A stretch of 18,195 bases of DNA from Candidatus Delongbacteria bacterium (GTDB taxonomy: Bacteria > CAIWAD01 > BS150m-G50): the NCBI GenBank assembly GCA_016784425.1, contig JADHUQ010000023.1:1-18195 (forward strand). The letters are read 5' to 3'. The translations under genes and the position numbers were made by a program. Under the pieces are notes generated by a model. That model searched no databases. It was not told where the DNA came from and saw only the letters and a list, made by a program, of their open reading frames with translations. Shown here piece after piece: positions 7,727-14,856 of the stretch (position 1 is its first letter; the number at the start of each line of letters is the position of its first letter).

Positions 7727-8965
7727 ATGGTGAAGATACGAGCTTTTCCCGGCTTGCGTCCCCGACCCGAGTTGGCTGAGATGATTGCCTCACCCCCTTA
7801 CGATGTTCTCTCTTCGGAGGAAGCGCGTCGCCTGGCTGCCGCCAACGATAAATCCTTCCTGCATGTCAACAAACCGGAAATCGATCTTGCCGCCACTATC
7901 GATCCATATTCGACCACCGTTTACGAAAAGGGGCGGGATAATCTCCGTCGTTTTATAGACGAGCAGTGGCTGGTTCAGGATGTCACACCTTCCATATATC
8001 TCTATCGTTTGACCTGGCGGGGGCATCAACAGACCGGTTTCTTCTGTCTCTCTTCCGTGGACGATTACGATGCCGGCCGGATCAAAAAGCATGAGCTGAC
8101 CCGTGCAAAAAAGGAAAAGGACCGCTCCGACCTGATCGACACGATGAACGCGCAGGTGGGACCGGTATTCCTGCTGTACAAAGCCAACGAGCGGCTGAAC
8201 ACACTGTTGAAAGGACACAGCACCCACCCGGCGCCAGTGGATTTTACCACCACAGACGGTGTGCAGCATGAACTCTGGGTGATAGACGCTGAGGCTGACA
8301 TTACCGCTATCGAGCAGGGCTTTGCTGAGCTACCTGCGACCTATGTTGCCGACGGCCACCACCGTTCCGCCTCCGCCAGTAATGTCTGTCGGGCGCGCCG
8401 TGCTGCCAATCCCAGCTATACCGGTGAGGAACCCTTCAACTACTTTCTTTCTGTCATTTTTCCCGATGACCAATTGCAGATTCTTCCATACAACCGGGTG
8501 ATTCGAGACCTGAACGGGTTGGAGCCTGAGGAATTCCTCGCCCGCGTCCGGACAGCTTTCACCCTGGAAACCTTTCCGGGCGAGGTGATAGTGGAGCAGC
8601 CGCACACCTTCGCGATGTATCTGGGTGGGGTGTGGTACCGTCTGCTGCCGCTACCTGACAGCTGGGACGCGCAGGATGTACTCGAGAATCTCGATGTCAA
8701 CATCCTGGTCAGCAACCTGCTGGAGCCGGTTCTGGGTATCGGTGATCCCCGTACTGATCCACGGATTGATTTTGTCGGCGGGATCCGGGGCAACCAGGAG
8801 CTGGAGCAGCTGGTAGACACCGGGAAGTTCGCGGTCGCCTTCGCACTCTACCCTACTTCGGTAGAGCTGCTGATCGGGGTAGCAGATGCCGGTGAAATCA
8901 TGCCACCCAAGTCGACCTGGTTTGAACCAAAACTGCGTAGCGGAATGGTTTGCCATCTGCTGTGA
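7727..8965 (+). CDS. DUF1015 (COG4198) family protein, first gene of serine operon
   Basis: The protein has 412 residues when started at the ATG at 7727, where the family's typical N terminus (MVKIRAFPGLRP) begins and GGGAG lies six bases upstream. The frame extends 21 codons further back without family similarity. Family hallmarks are the SPPYDVLS segment near residue 25, the RIKKHELT and KEKDR segments, and the ADGHHR motif at 208-213. The biochemical function is not established. Genes of this family are repeatedly found beside serA and serC, and here the same order occurs with only 48 bases to serA, so a role in serine or 3-phosphoglycerate metabolism, or in its regulation, is a reasonable inference. 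There is no signal peptide or membrane segment, so it should be cytosolic. Confidence 0.93.
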   Translation: MVKIRAFPGLRPRPELAEMIASPPYDVLSSEEARRLAAANDKSFLHVNKPEIDLAATIDPYSTTVYEKGRDNLRRFIDEQWLVQDVTPSIYLYRLTWRGHQQTGFFCLSSVDDYDAGRIKKHELTRAKKEKDRSDLIDTMNAQVGPVFLLYKANERLNTLLKGHSTHPAPVDFTTTDGVQHELWVIDAEADITAIEQGFAELPATYVADGHHRSASASNVCRARRAANPSYTGEEPFNYFLSVIFPDDQLQILPYNRVIRDLNGLEPEEFLARVRTAFTLETFPGEVIVEQPHTFAMYLGGVWYRLLPLPDSWDAQDVLENLDVNILVSNLLEPVLGIGDPRTDPRIDFVGGIRGNQELEQLVDTGKFAVAFALYPTSVELLIGVADAGEIMPPKSTWFEPKLRSGMVCHLL

Positions 8966-9013
8966 GGTTGTGATACATATTCAACAATCTGAACATCAAA
9001 CATAGAGGTTGTC

Positions 9014-9895
9014 ATGAAGATTCTAATTTCCGATGCCTTCGATGCCACCCTGCCGGTCAAGCTGGCGCGTTTCGGTGAGGTGACGGACGACAAAGAACAA
9101 CTCCAGAGTGCCGACGTGGTGCTGATCCGCAGCAAGACCAGGTGCACCCGCGAGTATATCGATAACGCTCCCAACCTCAAACTGATCATCCGCGGTGGTG
9201 TCGGTCTGGACAATGTCGACCAGGTGTATGCCGGCGAAAAAGGTATCAAGGTTTTCAATACTGCAGCCGCATCCAGCGTCGCGGTGGCGGAGCTGGCTTT
9301 CGCCCATATGATTGCCTTGCCCAATCATGTGATAGCCGGACACAACTCGATGAAGGAGGGCAAGTGGATAAAGAAAGAGCTCAAGCGTACTGAGCTGATG
9401 GGGAAAACCCTGGGCGTCATCGGCTGCGGTCGCATCGGCAGCGAAGTAGCCAAGCGGGCTCGCGCTTTCGGGATGGAGGTGATCGGCTATGACTTGATAC
9501 CGATCGATTCGGAGTACATGACGGTTTACAATGATCTCGATCAGGTACTTCCCCAGTGTGATTACCTGTCACTGAACATTCCCTTGACCGACCAGACCAA
9601 GGGGATGGTCAACAGTGAGTTGATCAGCAAGATGAAGGATGGTGTCTATATCACCAACACCGGTCGTGGTAAAGCTGTTGTGGAAGAGGATGTTGTCGCG
9701 GCGCTGGAATCAGGCAAGATCAAGGGCTATGCCACTGATGTCTGGTTCTCCGATCCGCCGGAGAACTCACCGCTGATCGGCGCTCCCAACACGTTGCTGT
9801 CACCCCATCTGGGCGCCTCCACCACAGAAAACCTGCAGCGTATCGGTGAGATTGTTGAGGATCTGATCGGTAAGTTCGCGGCGGGCAACCTTTAA
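9014..9895 (+). CDS. serA: D-3-phosphoglycerate dehydrogenase, short form
   Basis: The protein has 293 residues and belongs to the D-isomer 2-hydroxyacid dehydrogenases. It oxidises 3-phosphoglycerate to 3-phosphohydroxypyruvate with NAD+, the first step of serine synthesis. The NAD-binding motif is GVIGCGRIG (134-142) with Asp160 at the end of the second strand. The substrate-binding entry IRGGVGLDNVD is at 59-69. The catalytic Arg is Arg218 (NTGRG) and the catalytic His is His265 (SPHLGAST). The usual catalytic Glu position appears to be Asp247 (SDPPE). The protein stops after the nucleotide-binding and substrate domains, with no ACT domain, so feedback by serine through that domain is not expected. 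AGAGG precedes the ATG. serC starts 20 bases downstream, which supports the specific assignment over other hydroxyacid dehydrogenases. Confidence 0.95.
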   Translation: MKILISDAFDATLPVKLARFGEVTDDKEQLQSADVVLIRSKTRCTREYIDNAPNLKLIIRGGVGLDNVDQVYAGEKGIKVFNTAAASSVAVAELAFAHMIALPNHVIAGHNSMKEGKWIKKELKRTELMGKTLGVIGCGRIGSEVAKRARAFGMEVIGYDLIPIDSEYMTVYNDLDQVLPQCDYLSLNIPLTDQTKGMVNSELISKMKDGVYITNTGRGKAVVEEDVVAALESGKIKGYATDVWFSDPPENSPLIGAPNTLLSPHLGASTTENLQRIGEIVEDLIGKFAAGNL

Positions 9896-9915
9896 CCGCA
9901 ACCAAGGAGAATACC

Positions 9916-10995
9916 ATGTCCCGAGTATACAACTTCAGTCCAGGCCCCTGCACCCTGCCGCTGCCAGCCCTGGAAAAAGCACAGGCTGAGTTTATTGATT
10001 ATCATAACACCGGTATGTCGATTATCGAATCATCCCACCGTGGTGCTGAGTTCAAAGATGTTCATGTCGAGACCAAGGCGCTGCTGCGTCAGGTACTGGG
10101 AATTCCTGAAGACTATCATATCCTGTTTCTGGGTGGCGGTGCCAGTCTGCAGTTCACGATGATCCCGCAGAACTTTATTCCGGCGGGTGGCAGTGCCGAC
10201 TACATCAATACCGGCACCTGGTCCAAAAAGGCAATCAAGGAAGCCAATATCGTCGCTAAAGCTAATGTGGTAGCCTCCTCGGAAGCGGACAACTTCAGCT
10301 GGATCCCCTCACAGGAAGAGATGCAGTTCGATAAGAATGCGGCCTATCTGCATTTCACCTCCAATAACACCATTTTCGGTACCGAGTTTCATCAGTTCCC
10401 TGAAACTGACAAACCGCTGGTCTGCGATATGTCCTCCGACATCATGTCCCGTCCGATCGATGTGTCGAAATTTGCCATGATCTATGCCGGTGCGCAGAAG
10501 AACCTGGGTCCGGCCGGTGTAACAGTTGTTATCATCCGCGACGACTTTGCAAAAACCGCCAACAAGGGTCTGCCGACCATGCTCGCTTACGATACCCACA
10601 TCGACAAAGACTCCATGTTCAACACGCCTCCGGCTTTTGGAATCTATATGATCAAGCTGGTGCTGGAATGGCTGCTGGACCAGGGTGGCCTCGAGACGAT
10701 CGAAGCGATCAACCGGCAGAAAGCAGAGCTGTTTTATGGAGCGGTCGATGCGAGTGAGGGCTACTATCGTGGTACCGCCCGCCCCGACAGCCGTTCGCGG
10801 ATGAACGCTACCATGCGGTTGGAATCGGAAGAGCTGGAGAAAAAGTTCATTGCTGAAGCTGCTGCCATCGGTCTGATGGGACTAAAAGGGCATCGTTCGG
10901 TCGGTGGTATCCGGGTCTCGATGTACAATGCCATGCCGTTGGCCGGTATCGAGAAGCTGGTTGCCTTCATGGCGAGGTTCAAAGAAGATAACTGA
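9916..10995 (+). CDS. serC: Phosphoserine aminotransferase
   Basis: The protein has 359 residues, the usual length for SerC, a class V PLP-dependent aminotransferase. It converts 3-phosphohydroxypyruvate and glutamate to O-phosphoserine and 2-oxoglutarate. Family signatures run through the whole protein: YNFSPGPCTLP at the start, GMSIIESSHRG (33-43), the phosphate-binding region GGGASLQF (73-80), SSDIMSRP (173-180), the PLP-binding Lys195 in YAGAQKNLGPAG, and GHRSVGGIRVSMYNAM near the C terminus. AAGGAG lies six bases before the ATG. It is the last gene of the DUF1015-serA-serC operon and is followed by a strong terminator. No serB (phosphoserine phosphatase) is next to it, so the last step must be encoded elsewhere. 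Confidence 0.97.
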   Translation: MSRVYNFSPGPCTLPLPALEKAQAEFIDYHNTGMSIIESSHRGAEFKDVHVETKALLRQVLGIPEDYHILFLGGGASLQFTMIPQNFIPAGGSADYINTGTWSKKAIKEANIVAKANVVASSEADNFSWIPSQEEMQFDKNAAYLHFTSNNTIFGTEFHQFPETDKPLVCDMSSDIMSRPIDVSKFAMIYAGAQKNLGPAGVTVVIIRDDFAKTANKGLPTMLAYDTHIDKDSMFNTPPAFGIYMIKLVLEWLLDQGGLETIEAINRQKAELFYGAVDASEGYYRGTARPDSRSRMNATMRLESEELEKKFIAEAAAIGLMGLKGHRSVGGIRVSMYNAMPLAGIEKLVAFMARFKEDN

Positions 10996-11032
10996 ACGCC
11001 AACGGATTGATGATAACCGAGTAGATAGTTCT

Positions 11033-11060
11033 AAGGGCACTCCAGAGGGGTGCCTTTTTT
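11033..11060 (+). terminator. Intrinsic terminator of the serine operon
   Basis: AAGGGCACTCC pairs with GGGGTGCCTTT (two G-T wobbles) across an AGA loop and is followed by a run of T to 11060. It lies 38 bases after the serC stop codon and marks the operon end. Confidence 0.87.
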
Positions 11061-11110
11061 CCTTGGTTCAGAACGGATTTGAAAATGTGCCGTTCCTCCT
11101 TATTTCTCTT

Positions 11111-11234
11111 TAACCTCTTGTTATTACAGCCCCAGATGGGGTCGGACCCAGTTTAGTTAATGTTATTAAAAGGGTTACTCCTAAAAAAAGGCCAATAAAT
11201 GACCTTAAACAGGTGTTTTTCGGGTGAAAAAGGC
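11111..11234 (+). repeat. Left inverted repeat, about 124 bp
   Basis: This stretch matches the reverse complement of 13370-13492. The outer 70 bases (11111-11180 against 13492-13423) agree at 61 of 70 positions by hand alignment. The inner 54 bases align more weakly but share TTCGGGTGAAAAA / TTCGGGCGAAAAA. The outer end is TAACCTCTTGTTATTACAGC and the shared core is TGGGGTCGGACCCAGTTTAG. The inner end reaches the possible start of the small ORF at 11236. Confidence 0.86.
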
Positions 11235-11235
11235 A

Positions 11236-11472
11236 ATGAAGTGGATCCATCGCTACAGCCCAATGAGCTCCTTGAAGAGTGATTTTTCAGAAGCAGAGAT
11301 GCGGCAATTCTCCTTATCTATGCTCTTTACCTATGCCGAGTTGCCTGTCACTCCCGCTATCATTCGAACGCTGGTTTATAGATTTCCTTACTTGCCTGCG
11401 GTTGTTACATTGCTTGCGGTAAAGACAGTACTTTGGATTCGCGGAGCAGGAAGCCATCATGAACCAGACTGA
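11236..11472 (+). CDS. Small hypothetical ORF, doubtful
   Basis: The ORF encodes 78 residues from an ATG at 11236 (82 residues from a GTG at 11224, which lies inside the left inverted repeat). I do not recognise it. It has one hydrophobic stretch (FPYLPAVVTLLAVKTVLWI) that could cross a membrane. AAAAAGG just upstream of the ATG is a passable ribosome site. Its end overlaps the start of the methyltransferase gene by 14 bases in another frame, which could mean translational coupling or chance. Low amino-acid composition quality and the lack of any recognisable domain make a spurious ORF at least as likely. Confidence 0.22.
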   Translation: MKWIHRYSPMSSLKSDFSEAEMRQFSLSMLFTYAELPVTPAIIRTLVYRFPYLPAVVTLLAVKTVLWIRGAGSHHEPD

Positions 11473-12253
11473 GCGGGAACAACGCAGCCTGACTTTTAGT
11501 TTAGCCGCCATTGATTACGATGCTGTACGCCCCGGCTATCCGGCAGCGATGTACGACGACCTGCTCACCTACGCCCAACTACCATCTTCCGCACGGATAT
11601 TTGAGATCGGTTGTGGTAGCGGACAGGCAACCCTGCCGCTGGCAAGGTCAGGATACCAGGTGACCTGTATTGATCCGGCTCCAGCACTGGTAGAAATTGC
11701 CAGGGTGAAAGTGAACGGTTTTTCCGGTGTCAAGATCCTGACCAGCACTTATGAAGATTACAATGCAAAGCAACAGAAATTCGACCTGGTGCTGGCCGCA
11801 ACCGCGCTTCACTGGATTGATCCGGCGGTAAGGTATCATAAAACAGCAAGCTTATTGAAGGAAGGTGCCGTTTTCGCAGTTATTCGCAACACTCACCCCC
11901 GACCGTTGTCTGGATTCTTCCGGGATACCAGTCCGATTTATCACCGGATGGTGCCGGAGTGGAGGGATCGGTCACAGTCAGGTGCAGATCCCGGTGGGGA
12001 AATACCGGATGAATTTCGTCAATCAGGTCTATTCGATCACATTACAACACATTACTATGAGTGGTCAGTCAGTTTCAACCGTGAGCAATACTTGCGACTG
12101 CTGCGGACATTCTCCGATCATCTTCGCCTGGGTGAAGAAAGGCTATCCAGGCTGAGTGGAGCGATTGGAGAATTGATCGACAGCAGTTATGGCGGCGTGA
12201 TCGAGCGTTCCTACCTGACGGAACTACTGCTGGGAAGGAAAAGGAAGATTTGA
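11459..12253 (+). CDS. Class I SAM-dependent methyltransferase
   Basis: The protein has 264 residues. The Rossmann-type SAM-binding motif I is FEIGCGSGQA (about 48-57), the acidic residue for the SAM ribose is Asp72 (VTCID), and the post-motif strand FDLVLAATALHWID is at 108-121. The N terminus YDAVRPGYP is typical of a methyltransferase-11-like subfamily annotated as small-molecule methyltransferases. The substrate is not predictable. AGGA lies seven bases before the ATG. The stop codon is separated by one base from the start of the alcohol dehydrogenase gene, so the two are almost certainly translated together. Both sit between the inverted repeats, away from the flanking operon's terminator. 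Confidence 0.9.
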   Translation: MNQTEREQRSLTFSLAAIDYDAVRPGYPAAMYDDLLTYAQLPSSARIFEIGCGSGQATLPLARSGYQVTCIDPAPALVEIARVKVNGFSGVKILTSTYEDYNAKQQKFDLVLAATALHWIDPAVRYHKTASLLKEGAVFAVIRNTHPRPLSGFFRDTSPIYHRMVPEWRDRSQSGADPGGEIPDEFRQSGLFDHITTHYYEWSVSFNREQYLRLLRTFSDHLRLGEERLSRLSGAIGELIDSSYGGVIERSYLTELLLGRKRKI

Positions 12254-12254
12254 A

Positions 12255-13289
12255 ATGAAAGCGATGATACTACCCAGGTGCTGTGATCTGAGTCATAACG
12301 ACACTCCTTTGAGAATGGTGGATCTGCCCGTTCCGGAACCCAGGGAGGGTGAAATTCTGGTGGAGGTCACTGTATGCGGTGTCTGCCATACCGAACTGGA
12401 TGAGATTGAGGGCCGTACACCACCGAAATCTTTCCCGGCTATTCTGGGTCATCAGACTGTGGGCAGGGTGGTCCGGCTCGGGGTGGGAGCCGACCGTTTC
12501 CAGATAGGTGATCGGGTAGGTATTGCCTGGATTCACAGCGCCTGTGGTAGTTGTGAGCTTTGCCGGGCTGGGCAGGAAAACCTCTGCCCGGATTTCTGCG
12601 CTACCGGACGTGACGTTAACGGCGGTTACGCGGAGTACACAACTGTCCCGGAAATTTATGCGTATCACATACCGGATTGTTTCAGTGACGCCGAGGCTGC
12701 TCCAATGCTGTGCGCCGGCGCTATCGGCTATCGCTCACTCCGGTTGGCAGGTCTACGCGATGGACAGCGACTGGGGTTGACTGGTTTTGGCGCTTCAGGT
12801 CATCTGGTGCTGAAAATAGTGCGTCATCGGTTTCCTGCCACCGAAGTCTTTGTCTTCGCTCGCAGCGAAGGGGAACGGGTGTTCGCCCGGGAACTTGGTG
12901 CTGTTTGGGTTGGGGACAGTGACGACCGTCCACCACAGTTGCTTCACGCTATCATCGACACTACACCGGTCTGGCGCCCGATCATCAGTGCTCTGGGTAA
13001 CCTGGTCCCCGGTGGTCGCCTGACAATTAATGCCATCCGCAAAGAGGAACTTGACAAAGAAAGCCTGCTGGAGTTGGATTATCCGCGTGATCTCTGGCTG
13101 GAAAAGGAGATCAAAAGCGTGGCCAACGTTACTCGTGCCGATGTCAGCGAATTTCTTGAACTGGCTGCAGAGGTGCCTCTGAAGCCTGAGTATCAACTCT
13201 ATCCGCTTGAGGAGGCCAATCGCGCTCTACTGGATCTGAAACGACGGCGAATACGCGGGGCCAAGGTCTTACAGGTGAAAACGGATTAA
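12255..13289 (+). CDS. Zinc-dependent alcohol dehydrogenase family protein
   Basis: The protein has 344 residues and belongs to the medium-chain dehydrogenases. Catalytic zinc ligands are Cys44 (CGVCHTEL), His66 (GHQTVG) and Cys153 (PMLCAGAIGY). The usual Glu after that His is Gln67, a form that I recall in the subfamily named zinc-binding alcohol dehydrogenase family 2. A structural zinc lobe is intact with Cys97, Cys100, Cys103 and Cys111 (CGSCELCRAGQENLC). The nucleotide motif is GFGASG (177-182). The second strand ends FARS rather than with an acid, which suggests NADP(H), though this is only an inference. It should interconvert an alcohol and an aldehyde; the substrate is unknown. It is coupled to the upstream methyltransferase and followed by a hairpin terminator in the right inverted repeat. 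Confidence 0.93.
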   Translation: MKAMILPRCCDLSHNDTPLRMVDLPVPEPREGEILVEVTVCGVCHTELDEIEGRTPPKSFPAILGHQTVGRVVRLGVGADRFQIGDRVGIAWIHSACGSCELCRAGQENLCPDFCATGRDVNGGYAEYTTVPEIYAYHIPDCFSDAEAAPMLCAGAIGYRSLRLAGLRDGQRLGLTGFGASGHLVLKIVRHRFPATEVFVFARSEGERVFARELGAVWVGDSDDRPPQLLHAIIDTTPVWRPIISALGNLVPGGRLTINAIRKEELDKESLLELDYPRDLWLEKEIKSVANVTRADVSEFLELAAEVPLKPEYQLYPLEEANRALLDLKRRRIRGAKVLQVKTD

Positions 13290-13369
13290 CCGAGTTCGCT
13301 ATCCAAATCCAGGTAGAAAACTTCGATTATTATTCCCCTGCTGTATTCACGTTCCAACACCAAGTTTGC

Positions 13370-13492
13370 GCGTTTTTCGCCCGAATAAAGGGCTTTTAAG
13401 CCCCTTTTTGAGCCATTTATCAGAGTAACTCCTGCAATAACACTGACTAAACTGGGTCCGACCCCAGCTAGGGCTGTAATAACAATAGGTTA
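13370..13492 (-). repeat. Right inverted repeat, about 123 bp
   Basis: This is the reverse-complement partner of 11111-11234, with the best-matched part at 13423-13492 and a weaker inner part to 13370. Its outer end (AGGTTA on the plus strand) lies 60 bases from the stop codon of the convergent lipoprotein gene. Confidence 0.86.
13387..13409. terminator. Intrinsic terminator in the right inverted repeat, probably bidirectional
   Basis: GGGCTTTTAAGCCC (13390-13403) forms a GC-based hairpin, followed on the plus strand by CTTTTT, about 100 bases after the alcohol dehydrogenase stop. On the minus strand the same hairpin is followed by TTTATT, so it may also end transcription from the lipoprotein gene at 13553. 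The left repeat has lost or never had this dyad. Confidence 0.7.
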
Positions 13493-13552
13493 GCCTGAAT
13501 GACCAGCTCAACAACCTGAGTGACAAGTTCAAGATCGAGTTTTAAAATCTTA

Positions 13553-14782
13553 TCACTCCACCAGCTTCCAGGCGACATAGATATCCGCTTCCATCATCTC
13601 CCCGCCATCAAAGAAATGATGCGTGAAGTAGATATTGCCCAGGCCATCCAATGTCGGTTCACCGGCAAAACAGGCAATTATCTCCTCCCCCTCTCCCCAG
13701 CTGGCATCGGTCTGCCTCATACTACGCCAGAGGGAGGGGCCGGGATAGCCCTGCTGACTGTTGGCTGTGTACCAGAGCTCCTGTCCATCGCTGCTGACAA
13801 ACGGACGTGACTCATCCGCGCTGGTGTTTACCGTCTCACCCAGATTTGCCGGTGCGCCCCACTCAGAACCGCTCTGCTCCAGCGACCAGAGGTCGAGGCC
13901 ACCGGAACCTGCAGCATCATCCCAGTGGAAGTACATCAGCTGCTCCGTCACCAGATGCATCTCACCGATGACTAAATCGGCATTCAAGCGAGCACCGGCA
14001 TTGTGCCAGTCAGTCCAGACACCATTCACCAGCTCCGCGATATAGTAATCGATCTCACCAAAGTTGCCCGCACGCGCAGAACAGAACCAGAGCCGGTTTC
14101 CCAGTGAGCAGGGGCAACCGTCCAGGGCTGGTTCATCACTGAGCAGGATGCGTTGCGGCACCGACCAGATAATATCATGATGGCTCCACCAGAGACCGGT
14201 GGCACCATCGAACAGTTGCTCCTCAGGCGGAACACTGACATCAGGTGTGAAGAAGAAAAAGAAGGTCTCGCCATCTGGTGTGATGAAGGGGGCGTCCTCG
14301 CCGCCGGCACTGTTGATGGGACCAGGCAGCGGTTCCGGTTGGGACCAGCCCTCCGCCAGGGTTACCGGGGGTAATGTGTCATCATCCGGACCCCATTTGT
14401 GGGCATCCTCCGGTATAGCCGCTTCCCGGGTCAGCATCACTGGAATGGTGCAATCAGCGGTAGCGATAGCAGTTCCGTCGGAAACCGTCACGCTGATGCT
14501 ATAGTAGTCAGGTGTGTCGGGCGCCAGCCAGGTCGGGGAATCGCCATCGTCACCGTCGGTGAAAGTTCCCCCGGAAGCGGACCAGCTGAAACTGATGGCA
14601 TCCTGATCGGGATCGCTGACGGTACAGTTCAACTGCACGGTTTCCTCCGCCATGACCCATAGTGGAGTTGCCTGCAGTGCTTCGATCACCGGTGCATTGT
14701 TTTTATCCGCTTCCTCACAACCAGCCAGCAGCAAAAGTACCAGAATCAGGGACAAAATAACAGCTTCTTTCTGCTTCAACAT
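13553..14782 (-). CDS. Lipoprotein with Ig/PKD-like domain and PD40-type propeller
   Basis: The protein has 409 residues. A type II signal peptide ends in the lipobox LLAGC, so Cys22 should be lipidated and the protein anchored to a membrane. GGGAGG lies just before the ATG at 14782. Residues about 31-113 form a PKD/Ig-like domain (VQLNCTVSDPDQDAISFSWS, then SVTVSDG). From about 150 onward, repeats such as GEDAPFITPDGE, ADESRPFVSSDGQELWY and GEPTLDGLGNIYF match PD40/WD40-like blades seen in TolB- and OmpA-associated propellers. A run of five Phe (174-178) sits in one blade strand. There is no enzyme signature; a binding or scaffold role at the cell envelope is likely. It starts 74 bases after the PNGase F-like gene ends and may share its transcript. 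Confidence 0.88.
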   Translation of the reverse strand: MLKQKEAVILSLILVLLLLAGCEEADKNNAPVIEALQATPLWVMAEETVQLNCTVSDPDQDAISFSWSASGGTFTDGDDGDSPTWLAPDTPDYYSISVTVSDGTAIATADCTIPVMLTREAAIPEDAHKWGPDDDTLPPVTLAEGWSQPEPLPGPINSAGGEDAPFITPDGETFFFFFTPDVSVPPEEQLFDGATGLWWSHHDIIWSVPQRILLSDEPALDGCPCSLGNRLWFCSARAGNFGEIDYYIAELVNGVWTDWHNAGARLNADLVIGEMHLVTEQLMYFHWDDAAGSGGLDLWSLEQSGSEWGAPANLGETVNTSADESRPFVSSDGQELWYTANSQQGYPGPSLWRSMRQTDASWGEGEEIIACFAGEPTLDGLGNIYFTHHFFDGGEMMEADIYVAWKLVE

Positions 14783-14856
14783 ACGCCCTCCCGCAGCTGT
14801 TGATAGCGCTCACAGCCGTTTTGCGACAGTTCACAAACTCTCTATAAACCGGCCGC

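Larger units (their letters stand above)
11111..13492. mobile_element. Putative inverted-repeat-bounded cassette without transposase
   Basis: Two inverted repeats of about 124 bp bracket 2.4 kb holding a small doubtful ORF, a methyltransferase and a zinc alcohol dehydrogenase. The arrangement looks like a non-autonomous transposon carrying cargo. Both outer ends read TA-ACCT inward, which could reflect a TA target as used by IS630/mariner-type elements, but no longer direct target duplication is visible. There is no transposase. An equal alternative is two independent copies of a dispersed intergenic repeat inserted in opposite orientation. Confidence 0.42.

Noticed and set aside
11111..13492. 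A standard insertion sequence
   Set aside because: Inverted repeats are present, but no transposase or integrase motif exists in any frame between them, and no clear target duplication beyond a possible TA is seen.
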